The notes under the pieces were generated by a model that was given only the letters and a program-made list of their open reading frames with translations, did not search any database and was not told the origin of the DNA. Source: Bifidobacteriaceae bacterium (GTDB lineage Bacteria; Actinomycetota; Actinomycetes; Actinomycetales; WQXJ01). Taken from it: 11,476 bases of DNA. Position numbers and translations under genes: made by a program. This document shows, piece after piece, positions 1 through 7,252 of this stretch (its first letter is position 1; every line of letters starts with the position of its first letter). Location of the stretch: NCBI GenBank assembly GCA_031265345.1, contig JAISCU010000449.1:1-11476 (forward strand), in the 5' to 3' direction.

Positions 1-2755
1 ACCAGGCGCAAATCAGGCGGCAGCAGGTCAAACCGGCACGCCAGCGGGCGGCCCGGTCAGCCCCCAGTTCAGCGCGGCCTCCGGCGCCGCAGGCGCGAGC
101 CCGGTCGGTTCCGGGACCGCCAGCACCCCGGCGGCTCCGTCGGGAGCCCCTGGGACGGCGGCTCCGCGGAGTCCCGCCGCCGGCCAGGGCCCGGCGACAG
201 CCGCACGCGGTCCGGCGACGCCGGCATCCCCCAGCGGCGGGACGGCCGTGCCGACCCCAAGCGGAGGCGAGAGCGGCGCTGGGGCGGGGAAGACGGCATC
301 GGGCGAGGCGGGCGAATCGACGGGCTCGACCGCCCCGACGGCATCGGCCACCCCGGCCCCTTCGGCAGGCCCCGGCGAGGCGGCCCCGTCCGGCCAGGCC
401 GACGACAGCGCGGGCCAGGCGCCCCGCCCAGGCGGACCGCGACCGGGCGGACCCCGCCCCGGCAACAACCCCTACAGCTCGGCGCAGGGCATGAAGTCGC
501 CGCGACCGGGCGGACCGCGCCCCGGCAACAACCCGTTCGCCTCGTCCCAAGGCATGCCGCGACCGGGCGGCCCCCGCCCCGGCGGCCCCAGGCCGAGCCC
601 GCGCATGATGCCGGGCCGGACCTCCCTGGGCCAGGGCGGCGGCGCGGCCACAGCCGGAACCGGCGGACGGGGCGGCTCGAACGCTCCGGGCCGTGGACGC
701 GGCGGCGGTGCTGGCCAGGGCCAAGGCGGACCTGGCGGCGGGCGCGGCGGATCCGGCCCCGGCGGTGGCGGCTTCTCGGGTCCGGGAGGCCAGCGGCGCG
801 GGGCCGGTGGCAGAGGACAGACCCAGGGCGCCTTCGGGCGCGGCGGAGGACGTCCGGCCAAGGGCCGCAAGTCGAAACGGGCCAAACGGCAAGAGTTCGA
901 ACAGGCTGACGCGCCGACTCTGGGCGGCGTCAGGCTGCCGCGCGGCGACGGCTCGACGGTTGTCAGGCTGCGTCGCGGGGCCTCGCTGACCGACCTGGGC
1001 GACAGGATCGGCGCCAACCCGGCGGCGCTGGTGACGGTGCTGTTCAACCTGGGCGAGATGGCGACGGCCACCCAGTCCCTGGACGAGGACACCATCGGCA
1101 CCCTCGGTGCCGAGCTGGGTTATGTGATCGAGATCGTCTCGCCGGAGGACGAGGACCGGGAACTGCTGGACTCGTTCGACATCAACCTGCAGGACGAGCT
1201 CGACGCGGAGACCGACGCCGAACTGGTGGCCCGGCCGCCGGTTGTGACGGTGATGGGGCATGTGGACCACGGCAAGACCAAGCTCCTGGACGCGATCCGG
1301 CACACCCGGGTGGTGGAAGGCGAGTCGGGCGGCATCACCCAGCACATCGGCGCCTACCAGATCGTCACCGAGCATGACGGCGCCGACCGGGCCATCACCT
1401 TCATCGACACGCCCGGCCATGAGGCTTTCACGGCCATGCGGGCGCGCGGCGCGCAAGTGACGGACATCGCCATCCTGGTGGTGGCGTCCGACGACGGCGT
1501 GATGCCCCAGACCATCGAGGCGTTGAACCACGCTCAGGCGGCCGACGTGCCGATAGTCGTGGCGGTCAACAAGATCGACGTCGAGGGCGCCAACCCGGAC
1601 AAGATCAGGGCGCAGCTGACCGAGTACAACCTGGTGGCCGAGGAGTACGGCGGCGACACCATGTTCGTGGACGTGTCCGCCAAACAGCGGATCGGCATCC
1701 CGGACCTGCTGGAGGCCGTGCTGTTGACCGCCGACGTGGGGCTCGACCTGCGGGCCAAGGCCGACAAAGCGGCCCGGGGCGTGGCCATCGAGGCGAATCT
1801 CGACAAGGGTCGCGGGGCCGTGGTGACGGCGCTGGTGCAATCCGGCACGCTCCACGTCGGGGACGCGATCGTGGCCGGGACCGCTTACGGACGGGTCCGC
1901 GCCATGTTCGACGAGCACGGGCAGTCAGTCGCGGAGGCCGCGCCCTCACGTCCTGTGCAGGTCATCGGCATGACTTCGGTGCCGCGGGCTGGCGACACCT
2001 TCCTGGTGGCTCCGGACGACCGCACCGCCCGTCAGATCGCGGAGAAGCGGGCCGCCGCCGAGCGGGCCGCCACCCTGGCCAAGCGGCGCAAGCGGATCTC
2101 GCTGGAGGACTTCACCCAGGCCCTCGAACTGGGCAAGGTGGAGACCTTGAACCTGGTCATCAAGGGTGACGTGTCCGGCTCGGTCGAGGCCCTCGAGGAC
2201 GCGCTGCTCCAAATCGACGTGGGCGAAGGCGTCGACCTGCGGGTCATCCACCGGGGGGTCGGCGCGATCACCCAGAACGATGTCAACCTGGCCGGAGTCG
2301 ACAACGCCATCATCATCGGTTTCAATGTCCGCTACGCCGAGCGCGTCGAGGAACTGGCCGACCGCGAGGGCGTCGACGTGCGCTTCTATTCGGTCATCTA
2401 CCAGGCCATCGATGACGTGGAGGCGGCCCTCAAGGGCATGCTCAAGCCGGAGTTCGAGGAGGTCCGGCTCGGCACCGCCGAGATCCGCGAAGTGTTCCGG
2501 TCCTCCAAGTTCGGCAACATCGCGGGCTGCCTGGTCCGCTCCGGTCTGATCCGGCGCGGGTCGAAGGCCCGCGTGTTGCGCGGCGGCACGGTGGTGGGCG
2601 AATCGCTCAGCATCGAATCGTTGCGCCGAGTCAAGGACGATGTGACCGAGGTCCGCGAGGGCTACGAGTGCGGGATCGGCCTGGGGTCCTTCAACGACAT
2701 CCAGGTGGATGATGTGATCGAGACCTACGAGGTCCGTGAGAAGGAGCGCGTCTGA
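1..2755 (+). CDS. infB: Translation initiation factor IF-2, 5' end missing
   Basis: IF-2 is the GTPase that places fMet-tRNA on the 30S subunit and promotes 70S joining. The frame is open from the left edge (first full codon at base 2), giving at least 917 residues; the true start lies outside the window. In order it shows an Ala/Pro/Gly-rich disordered stretch, RPGG/RPGNNP repeats (about 437-600), an RGG-rich stretch (about 640-860), a basic linker [10 protein letters not shown], and an IF2N domain (about 950-1130). The G domain follows with G1 GHVDHGKT (1256-1279), G3 DTPGHE (1406-1423), G4 NKID (1568-1579) and G5 SAK (1676-1684). The remaining domains, including the fMet-tRNA-binding C-terminus, run to the stop. 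The long low-complexity N-terminus is typical of actinobacterial IF-2. The TGA stop shares its A with the ATG of rbfA. Identification is secure. Confidence 0.98.
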   Translation, partial: PGANQAAAGQTGTPAGGPVSPQFSAASGAAGASPVGSGTASTPAAPSGAPGTAAPRSPAAGQGPATAARGPATPASPSGGTAVPTPSGGESGAGAGKTASGEAGESTGSTAPTASATPAPSAGPGEAAPSGQADDSAGQAPRPGGPRPGGPRPGNNPYSSAQGMKSPRPGGPRPGNNPFASSQGMPRPGGPRPGGPRPSPRMMPGRTSLGQGGGAATAGTGGRGGSNAPGRGRGGGAGQGQGGPGGGRGGSGPGGGGFSGPGGQRRGAGGRGQTQGAFGRGGGRPAKGRKSKRAKRQEFEQADAPTLGGVRLPRGDGSTVVRLRRGASLTDLGDRIGANPAALVTVLFNLGEMATATQSLDEDTIGTLGAELGYVIEIVSPEDEDRELLDSFDINLQDELDAETDAELVARPPVVTVMGHVDHGKTKLLDAIRHTRVVEGESGGITQHIGAYQIVTEHDGADRAITFIDTPGHEAFTAMRARGAQVTDIAILVVASDDGVMPQTIEALNHAQAADVPIVVAVNKIDVEGANPDKIRAQLTEYNLVAEEYGGDTMFVDVSAKQRIGIPDLLEAVLLTADVGLDLRAKADKAARGVAIEANLDKGRGAVVTALVQSGTLHVGDAIVAGTAYGRVRAMFDEHGQSVAEAAPSRPVQVIGMTSVPRAGDTFLVAPDDRTARQIAEKRAAAERAATLAKRRKRISLEDFTQALELGKVETLNLVIKGDVSGSVEALEDALLQIDVGEGVDLRVIHRGVGAITQNDVNLAGVDNAIIIGFNVRYAERVEELADREGVDVRFYSVIYQAIDDVEAALKGMLKPEFEEVRLGTAEIREVFRSSKFGNIAGCLVRSGLIRRGSKARVLRGGTVVGESLSIESLRRVKDDVTEVREGYECGIGLGSFNDIQVDDVIETYEVREKERV
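437..595 (+). repeat. Tandem RPGG/RPGNNP repeats inside infB
   Basis: Two 57-nt in-frame units (437-493 and 500-556) each encode the 19-residue pattern [19 protein letters not shown], separated by two codons. A third, partial unit ([13 protein letters not shown]) follows from 557. This is a disordered, positively charged linker of IF-2. Comparable Pro/Gly/Arg repeats are common in actinobacterial IF-2, so this is normal family variation and not a mobile repeat. Confidence 0.85.
2741..2746 (+). promoter_or_regulatory. Ribosome binding site of rbfA
   Basis: AAGGAG lies 8 nt before the rbfA ATG at 2755, inside the last codons of infB. It supports that start and tight translational coupling of rbfA to infB. 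Confidence 0.75.
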
Positions 2756-3279
2756 TGGCCGAATCGCCCCGGATGCGGCGGGTCGCGGACCGCATCCGGG
2801 AGGTGGTGGCCGCGCTCCTGACGGGCCGCATCAAGGATCCCCGGCTCGGTTTCGTCACCATCACGGACGTGCGGGTGACGGGCGATCTGCACCACGCCAC
2901 CATCTTCTACACCGTCCTGGGGGATTCCCAGGCGCGCGAGGACACCGCCGCGGCCCTGGCCTCGGCGCGCGGCCTGATCCGCTCCGAGGTCGGCCAGGCG
3001 TTGGGCTTGCGGCTGACGCCTTCAATCGAGTTCCAATTGGACGAATTGCCGGAGGGAGTTCACCGGATCGAGGACGCACTGCGCCAGGCCGCCGCGCACG
3101 ATGCCGCCGTGGCGTCTTTGGCGGTGACAGCCAGTTACGCGGGCGAATCCGATCCCTACAAGCACCATGACGACGACGAACCCGAGTCCTCCGAGCCCGA
3201 GTCCGGAGGGTCTGGCCGGTCCAGCGAGTCCGATCGGCCCGAGTCCGAGTCCGGTCCCGTCCCCGAACCCGCTGCCTAG
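2755..3279 (+). CDS. rbfA: 30S ribosome-binding factor A
   Basis: RbfA is a KH-like protein that binds immature 30S subunits and helps late 16S rRNA processing, acting in the cytoplasm. The 174-residue product has the family features: an N-terminal helix RMRRVADRIREVV, the KDPR motif (27-30), the FVTITDVRVTGDLHHATIFY strand region, and the C-terminal TPSIEFQLDE strand ahead of a helix. From about residue 134 (DPYKHHDDDE) the sequence becomes an acidic Ser/Glu/Pro tail of about 40 residues. An acidic tail is common in actinobacterial RbfA. This tail is also the region where truB begins in a second frame. The ATG overlaps the infB stop by one base (TGATG) and has a good AAGGAG site. Confidence 0.96.
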   Translation: MAESPRMRRVADRIREVVAALLTGRIKDPRLGFVTITDVRVTGDLHHATIFYTVLGDSQAREDTAAALASARGLIRSEVGQALGLRLTPSIEFQLDELPEGVHRIEDALRQAAAHDAAVASLAVTASYAGESDPYKHHDDDEPESSEPESGGSGRSSESDRPESESGPVPEPAA

Positions 3280-4426
3280 CGCCGACCGGCCGACGCCGCC
3301 CAGGACAGGCCCCAATTCGGTCGATCCTGGCGGCAGCGAATCCGGGCTGGTCCTGTTGGACAAACCGGTCGGCTGGACCTCGCACGACTGCGTGGCGCGC
3401 CTGCGCCGGTTGGCGCGCACCAAGAAAGTGGGCCACGCGGGCACCTTGGACCCGGACGCGACCGGCCTGCTGGTGCTGGGGGTCGGCAAGGCCACCCGCC
3501 TGCTCACCTACCTTGTCGGCCTGGACAAGGTCTACAGCGCGACGATCCGCTTGGGGGCGTCCACCACCACGGACGATGCCGCCGGAGAAGTCATCGCCGA
3601 GACGGCGGCATCGGGACTGGCGTTGGACGCCGTCGAGCACGCGATGGCGGTTTGGCGCGGTCGCGTGATGCAGGTCCCGAGCGCGGTGAGCGCGATCAAG
3701 GTGTCCGGTAAGCGGGCTTACGCCCGCGTGCGAGCTGGCGAGAAGGTGGAGTTGCGACCACGCGAGGTGACGATCCACCGTTTCGAGATGGTGGCCTCGC
3801 GGGTCGCCGGCCCGTTCTTGGACCTGGATGTCGTGGTGGGCTGTTCGTCTGGGACCTATGTGCGGGCTCTGGCCCGCGACCTGGGCGCCGAACTGGGCGT
3901 GGGCGGCCACCTGGTGGCGCTGCGCCGACTCGCGGTCGGCCCGTTCGGGATCGATGATGCCCGAACGCTCGAATCGTTGGCCGAGGATTTCTCGGTCTGG
4001 CCCATGGCAGCCGCGGCGCGTCGCCTCTGGCCGGTGCAGGACTTGAGCGAAGACGAGGCCCGTCGGCTGTCCCATGGCCAGTCGATCCCAGCCCGGGCTC
4101 GGCCAGACACGTCCCCGACCGATTCCGGGCAGGACTCTGCCCACTCGCCCGACACACGAGGACCAGTCGCGGCCATCGCCCCCGATGGCCACCTGGTGGC
4201 GCTGATCGCGTCAACCGATTTGGGGATGGTCCCCATTCCTGCTGACGCGTCTGGGGTGGACCAACGGCCGGGCCGGGCGGCGGCATCGTCAACCGATTTG
4301 GGGACAGTCCCCAATCCTGCCGACGCGTCGAGGGCACGCCAGGGGGTGCGGCTTAGCGGGGCGGCGGCATCGTCCGTGGCCGTCAGCGAAGCGGGCCGGG
4401 CGCGGCCGCTGGTGGTGTTCGGATGA
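3167..4426 (+). CDS. truB: tRNA pseudouridine(55) synthase TruB, with N- and C-terminal extensions
   Basis: TruB makes pseudouridine 55 in the T-loop of tRNAs. The core starts near residue 60 (SGLVLLDKPVGWTSHD) and contains the catalytic motif GHAGTLDPDATGLL with the nucleophile Asp95. Further family blocks are KVYSATIRLG (121-130), VPSAVSAIKVSGKRAYARVR (170-189) and SSGTYVRALARDLG (227-240), then an actinobacterial-type C-terminal domain with GPVAAIAPDGHLVALI and the final RARPLVVFG. At 419 residues it is well above the usual size of about 300. The first 58 residues are Pro/Ser-rich and overlap rbfA by 113 nt. No ATG, GTG or TTG lies in frame between 3167 and the core, so 3167 is the best start, although no good Shine-Dalgarno precedes it. 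Two insertions (about 312-331 and 347-410) break up the C-terminal domain and contain palindromic repeats. The stop overlaps truA as ATGA. Confidence 0.93.
   Translation: MTTTNPSPPSPSPEGLAGPASPIGPSPSPVPSPNPLPSADRPTPPRTGPNSVDPGGSESGLVLLDKPVGWTSHDCVARLRRLARTKKVGHAGTLDPDATGLLVLGVGKATRLLTYLVGLDKVYSATIRLGASTTTDDAAGEVIAETAASGLALDAVEHAMAVWRGRVMQVPSAVSAIKVSGKRAYARVRAGEKVELRPREVTIHRFEMVASRVAGPFLDLDVVVGCSSGTYVRALARDLGAELGVGGHLVALRRLAVGPFGIDDARTLESLAEDFSVWPMAAAARRLWPVQDLSEDEARRLSHGQSIPARARPDTSPTDSGQDSAHSPDTRGPVAAIAPDGHLVALIASTDLGMVPIPADASGVDQRPGRAAASSTDLGTVPNPADASRARQGVRLSGAAASSVAVSEAGRARPLVVFG
3181..3250 (+). repeat. Short CCCGAGTCC repeats in the rbfA/truB overlap
   Basis: The motif CCCGAGTCC occurs at 3181, 3196 and 3238, with further GAGTCCG pieces between and after. 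In the rbfA frame this gives Glu/Ser/Pro (PESE, SEPESG), and in the truB frame it gives Pro/Ser (PSP, SPSP). The low-complexity DNA therefore yields two disordered protein tails at once. Confidence 0.6.
4118..4142 (+). repeat. Possible degenerate third copy of the truB palindromic repeat
   Basis: ACCGATT (4118-4124) is followed by a perfect 6-bp hairpin, GGGCAG-GACT-CTGCCC (4127-4142). The two clear repeats downstream also have ACCGATT followed by a G-rich/C-rich palindrome, and ACC GAT is read as Thr-Asp in the same frame in all three. The DNA outside these parts has diverged, so common origin is an inference. The hairpin itself is plain in the sequence. Confidence 0.4.
4209..4251 (+). repeat. 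43-nt palindrome-containing repeat, copy 1, inside truB
   Basis: This unit matches copy 2 (4287-4329) at 39 of 43 positions. Its centre is TGGGGA-TGG-TCCCCA, and GCGTCA (4208-4213) with TGACGC (4243-4248) can form an outer stem. It is read in frame as STDLGMVPIPADAS within the C-terminal extension of TruB. The format resembles a REP-like palindrome placed inside a gene. Confidence 0.75.
4287..4329 (+). repeat. 43-nt palindrome-containing repeat, copy 2, inside truB
   Basis: This is the second copy, exactly 78 nt (26 codons) after copy 1. The centre TTGGGGACAGTCCCCAA is a near-perfect palindrome, and the unit is read as STDLGTVPNPADAS. It lies between two 16-nt direct repeats GGGCGGCGGCATCGTC (4275-4290 and 4359-4374), whose spacing of 84 nt keeps the reading frame. 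This suggests in-frame insertion or duplication. Confidence 0.75.
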
Positions 4427-5250
4427 CCAAGCGGATCAGGCTCGACCTGGCTTACGACGGCGCCGGCTTCCATGGCTGGGCCGCCCAAATCGGTCTGCGC
4501 ACAGCCCAAGGCGAGCTCGAGGCCGCTCTGGAGCGGCTGATCAGGCGGCCGGTCGCGGTGACGGTCGCGGGGCGCACCGACACCGGCGTCAACGCGCGCG
4601 GCCAGGTGGTCCATCTCGACCTGGCGGACGCGGAGATCGCGCGCCTGGCAGGTCGCGGTGATCCGACCGCCCTGACCACGCCGCTGGTCAGACGCTTGAA
4701 CGCGGTCTTGGCGCCCGACCTTCGGGTGTTGGCGGGCAGCGCCGTGGACCACGGCTTCGACGCCCGGTTCTCGGCGCTGTGGCGGCGCTACCGCTACCGG
4801 ATCGCGGATCGGACCGACCGCCAGGACCCCCTCGAGCGTGGAGTCACCTGGTGGACGCGACCGCTCGACGCCGCCGCCATGGGCGCGGCCACCGCCCCAT
4901 TGCTGGGCGAGCACGACTTCGCGCCCTACTGCGTGCCGCGCGAGGGCGCCTCGACCGTGCGCACTCTGCTGGAACTGGACGTTCAACGAATCGATCCTGG
5001 CCGAATCGACGTCTGGGTCAAGGCCGACGCCTTCTGCCACCACATGGTCCGTTTCCTGGTCGGCGCCCTCGCCACGGTCGGGGCCGGACGCTACGACACC
5101 GATTGGCCCGCCCAGGTCCTGGCCTCCGGCGTGCGCCCGCCCCAGGTCCAACTCGCCCCTGCCCACGGCCTGACCCTCGAAGAGGTCGCCTACCCGCCGG
5201 ACGGCCCCGCCCAGCGCGACCAAGCCCGTCGCGCCCGCACCCACCGCTAG
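4423..5250 (+). CDS. truA: tRNA pseudouridine(38-40) synthase TruA
   Basis: TruA converts uridines 38-40 of the tRNA anticodon arm to pseudouridine. The 275-residue product has the N-terminal block LDLAYDGAGFHGWAAQ, the catalytic motif GRTDTGVNARGQVVHLD with Asp53, the RYRYRI block near residue 125, and the C-terminal KADAFCHHMVRFLVGALATVG motif. The motif reads GVNA where GVHA is more usual, a change outside the catalytic Asp. The ATG overlaps the truB stop (ATGA), with only a weak GGTGGTG-type site upstream, so it is probably translated by coupling to truB. The stop shares CTAG with the stop of the convergent SDR gene. truA is often found next to rplQ instead of truB. Confidence 0.96.
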   Translation: MTKRIRLDLAYDGAGFHGWAAQIGLRTAQGELEAALERLIRRPVAVTVAGRTDTGVNARGQVVHLDLADAEIARLAGRGDPTALTTPLVRRLNAVLAPDLRVLAGSAVDHGFDARFSALWRRYRYRIADRTDRQDPLERGVTWWTRPLDAAAMGAATAPLLGEHDFAPYCVPREGASTVRTLLELDVQRIDPGRIDVWVKADAFCHHMVRFLVGALATVGAGRYDTDWPAQVLASGVRPPQVQLAPAHGLTLEEVAYPPDGPAQRDQARRARTHR

Positions 5251-6050
5251 CCGCCAGAAGCGGCGGCGTTGCTGGGTCTGGGCTCGATCCGGATCTCGGG
5301 GATGTAGACGTCGGCGGGCTGTCGCAACAGCCACAGCACGGCCTGGGCCACGCTGGCGGGCCGCAACATGTGGGAACGGGCGGCCGCAGACGGCGGCTGG
5401 TCGCGCAAATCCCACGCTCCGGTGTCGGTCGGTCCGGGGCAGATGGCTGAAACCCTGACAGAGGTCTGGGCGGTTTGGGCGGCCAGCGATTCAGTCAATG
5501 CCCGCGCCCCGTATTTCGAGGCCGAGTAGATCGCGCCCCCGGCCTTGGCCCGATGGGCGGCCAGGGACAAGATATTGATCAAGTAGCCATTGTCGGCCGA
5601 CATCAGATGCGGCAACGTCTCCCGGCAGACGTAATAGAGGCCGGACAGATTCACCTCGATCATGGAGCGCCATTCCGCGCTGGTGGTGGCTTCGAGACCG
5701 GAATCGCGAACCGGCGAGACGCCGGCATTGTTGACGACCGCGTCGAGCCGGCCCAATCGCTCGACTACCGCCGCGACGCCGCTGACGACCTGGGATTCGT
5801 CTCTCAGGTCGCCTTGCCAGGCAGTCACTCGCTCGGTCGTCAGCCCTGCTGCGGCGAGGCGTTCTGCGGCAGCGGCGCCGGACCGTCCTAACACCGCCAC
5901 CGAGAAGCCATAGGCCGCCAGCGCTTCGGTGACGGCCAAGCCAATGCCCCGACTGCCTCCTGTTACCAGCGCGACCGGGCGACCGCGGTCGGTGGCCGCG
6001 CTTGACCTAGTGGGGTTGGCGGGGGCGGCCGCGCCCTGAGGGGTTGTCAC
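5247..6050 (-). CDS. SDR-family NAD(P)-dependent oxidoreductase
   Basis: This is a classical short-chain dehydrogenase/reductase of 267 residues, cytosolic, using NAD(H) or NADP(H) on a hydroxyl or keto group. It shows the Rossmann motif TGGSRGIG (30-37), NNAG (107-110), Asn134 in VNLSG, catalytic Ser162, and Tyr175/Lys179 in YSASK, followed by the CPGPTDTGAW loop. The C-terminus VYIPEIRIEPR also fits the family. I chose the GTG at 6050 because it overlaps the upstream ROK stop as GTGA, has AGGA 9 nt before it, and leaves a short N-terminal leader before the Rossmann fold. It is the last gene of the operon. It may oxidise the sugar to its lactone or reduce a cleavage product. The substrate cannot be read from the sequence. 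Confidence 0.9.
   Translation of the reverse strand: MTTPQGAAAPANPTRSSAATDRGRPVALVTGGSRGIGLAVTEALAAYGFSVAVLGRSGAAAAERLAAAGLTTERVTAWQGDLRDESQVVSGVAAVVERLGRLDAVVNNAGVSPVRDSGLEATTSAEWRSMIEVNLSGLYYVCRETLPHLMSADNGYLINILSLAAHRAKAGGAIYSASKYGARALTESLAAQTAQTSVRVSAICPGPTDTGAWDLRDQPPSAAARSHMLRPASVAQAVLWLLRQPADVYIPEIRIEPRPSNAAASGG
5250..5267. terminator. Possible weak hairpin at the truA/SDR convergence
   Basis: GCCGCC (5250-5255) and GGCGGC (5262-5267) can form a 6-bp GC stem around AGAAGC, immediately after the truA stop and inside the last codons of the SDR gene. No T-run follows on either strand, so this is not a canonical intrinsic terminator. It could slow polymerase from either side, or it may be a by-product of GC-rich Ala/Gly codons. 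Confidence 0.25.
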
Positions 6051-7252
6051 GTGCCCACATCCTGCAACGTGCAGATCGCCGCACCCACTGCGATCATCTC
6101 GGAGTAGAGCGACGAATCGACGGTCAGCCGGGGCGCCACCGCGGTTCCCCACCTGGTTTCGGCCAGCCCGATGCGGACGCCGCCAATGTAGTGCTCGCCC
6201 AGGGTGCCAAGAAGCGGGCCGGCCAGAACTATGTCCTCCACGTCCAGCACCGAGGCCAAGCTATTCGCGGCGATGCCCAACAGGCGGCCCGATTCCTTGA
6301 GCGCGTCGATGGCGGCGATCTCGCCTTGGCCAGCGGCAGTGGCGATGAGCTTCAGATTGCCGATAGTCGACGAGTTCCAAGCGGCGTCTGGCTGGACGGT
6401 TGGCGACTCGGCCGGCATCTGTTTGTAACGGTGAACCACGGCGGCGGGAGAGGCCAACACCTCGACGCAACCTCGCCGCCCGCAAACGCACCACGGCCCG
6501 CTCGGGTCCAGCACCATATGGCCCAACTCGCCGGCCCCTGAGTTGCGACCCCGGTAGAGCTCGCCGTCCAGCATCAGTGTCCCCCCGATGCCCGTGCCGA
6601 CATAGATCACGATCTCCCAGCCGGCCCGGCGGGACATCCATTGGTTGGCCATCGTGGCCATGTTGGTCTCCTTGTCGAGTTTGACGGGCAGGCCGACAGC
6701 CGAGGAGAGCATTTCGGCTATCGGCACGTCCTTCCAGCCGGAGAAGTTGTTGGGCGCAGTCGCAACGCCGGTGCGGTGATCGACCGGCCCTGCCATGGCC
6801 AGGCCACAGCCGGCGATCCGGTCAGCCGGCGCCGGGCAGCGGCCAACCATGTCCTTGACCGCTCTGCTCAATAGCTCGACTGTGGCAGCCGGGTCTGGCA
6901 CGGTGTCATAGCTCAGCGAGGTCGAGGCGACCGTCTCGCCGAGCAGGTTGACCAGGATCGCCGCGCCACGGTGGCGGTCCAAATGAATGCCGATGGCGAA
7001 GCGGGCGTCAGACACCAGGGAGAGCATTGTTCGTGGGTGGCTGCCTCCGGCTGCCAGCCTTGATTCGGTCACCAGGCCGTCGAGTTCCAGGCGCGCCACT
7101 ATCTTCGAAATGGCCTGCGTGGTCAGGCCCATGCGCCGGGCCAATTCGGCGCGCGAGATCCCGTCTTGTTGCCGGACCAGGTTGACGACCTTGGGGCCGG
7201 AGCCGTTCCTTTGTCTCGCCGGGGCCGCGCTACCCTCAGCCAGGTCAGCCAT
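6047..7252 (-). CDS. ROK-family transcriptional repressor
   Basis: The protein has 401 residues: an N-terminal winged helix-turn-helix (about 20-62, with ISRAELARRMGLTTQAISKI) and a ROK sugar-binding domain. The ROK zinc site is complete: His245 in GELGHMV, plus Cys255, Cys257 and Cys262 in CVCGRRGCVE. Sugar-side motifs such as NNFSGWKDVPI (168-178) and GTGIGG (219-224) are present. The ATP-binding DxGxT region is degenerate (IGIHLDRHRG), and the catalytic Asp of ROK kinases appears to be Glu195 (KETNMA). It should therefore be a regulator and not a kinase, like XylR, NagC or Mlc. It presumably senses a sugar or intermediate of this operon and represses it. The ATG at 7252 lies directly before the HTH domain, overlaps the lactonase gene by 8 nt, and has GGAA 5 nt upstream. 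Confidence 0.93.
   Translation of the reverse strand: MADLAEGSAAPARQRNGSGPKVVNLVRQQDGISRAELARRMGLTTQAISKIVARLELDGLVTESRLAAGGSHPRTMLSLVSDARFAIGIHLDRHRGAAILVNLLGETVASTSLSYDTVPDPAATVELLSRAVKDMVGRCPAPADRIAGCGLAMAGPVDHRTGVATAPNNFSGWKDVPIAEMLSSAVGLPVKLDKETNMATMANQWMSRRAGWEIVIYVGTGIGGTLMLDGELYRGRNSGAGELGHMVLDPSGPWCVCGRRGCVEVLASPAAVVHRYKQMPAESPTVQPDAAWNSSTIGNLKLIATAAGQGEIAAIDALKESGRLLGIAANSLASVLDVEDIVLAGPLLGTLGEHYIGGVRIGLAETRWGTAVAPRLTVDSSLYSEMIAVGAAICTLQDVGT

Noticed and set aside
248..250. GTG at 248 as the start of infB.
   Set aside because: The frame is open to the left edge with the same low-complexity composition, and actinobacterial IF-2 normally has more N-terminal sequence, so the gene begins outside the window.
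437..600. Regularly spaced repeats in infB considered as a CRISPR-like array.
   Set aside because: The units are in-frame RPGG/RPGNNP codon repeats of the IF-2 linker with no unique spacers.
3302..3317. GGACAGGCCCCAATT considered as another copy of the truB palindromic element.
   Set aside because: Only about a dozen bases match, the palindrome is broken and the ACCGATT flank is absent; it may be chance in GC-rich DNA.
2861..4192. A 443-codon open frame on the - strand across rbfA and truB.
   Set aside because: It is antisense to two clearly conserved genes, is rich in Arg/Gly/His as expected of GC-rich shadow frames, and has no recognisable domain.
3856..5415. A 519-codon open frame on the - strand across truB, truA and the SDR 3' end.
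   Set aside because: It is a shadow of truB/truA and overlaps the SDR gene in another frame; no motif or family resemblance is seen.
6051..6152. Longer SDR product starting at 6152.
   Set aside because: The additional residues are read from the ROK 3' end; the GTG at 6050 gives a GTGA coupling and a usual SDR length.
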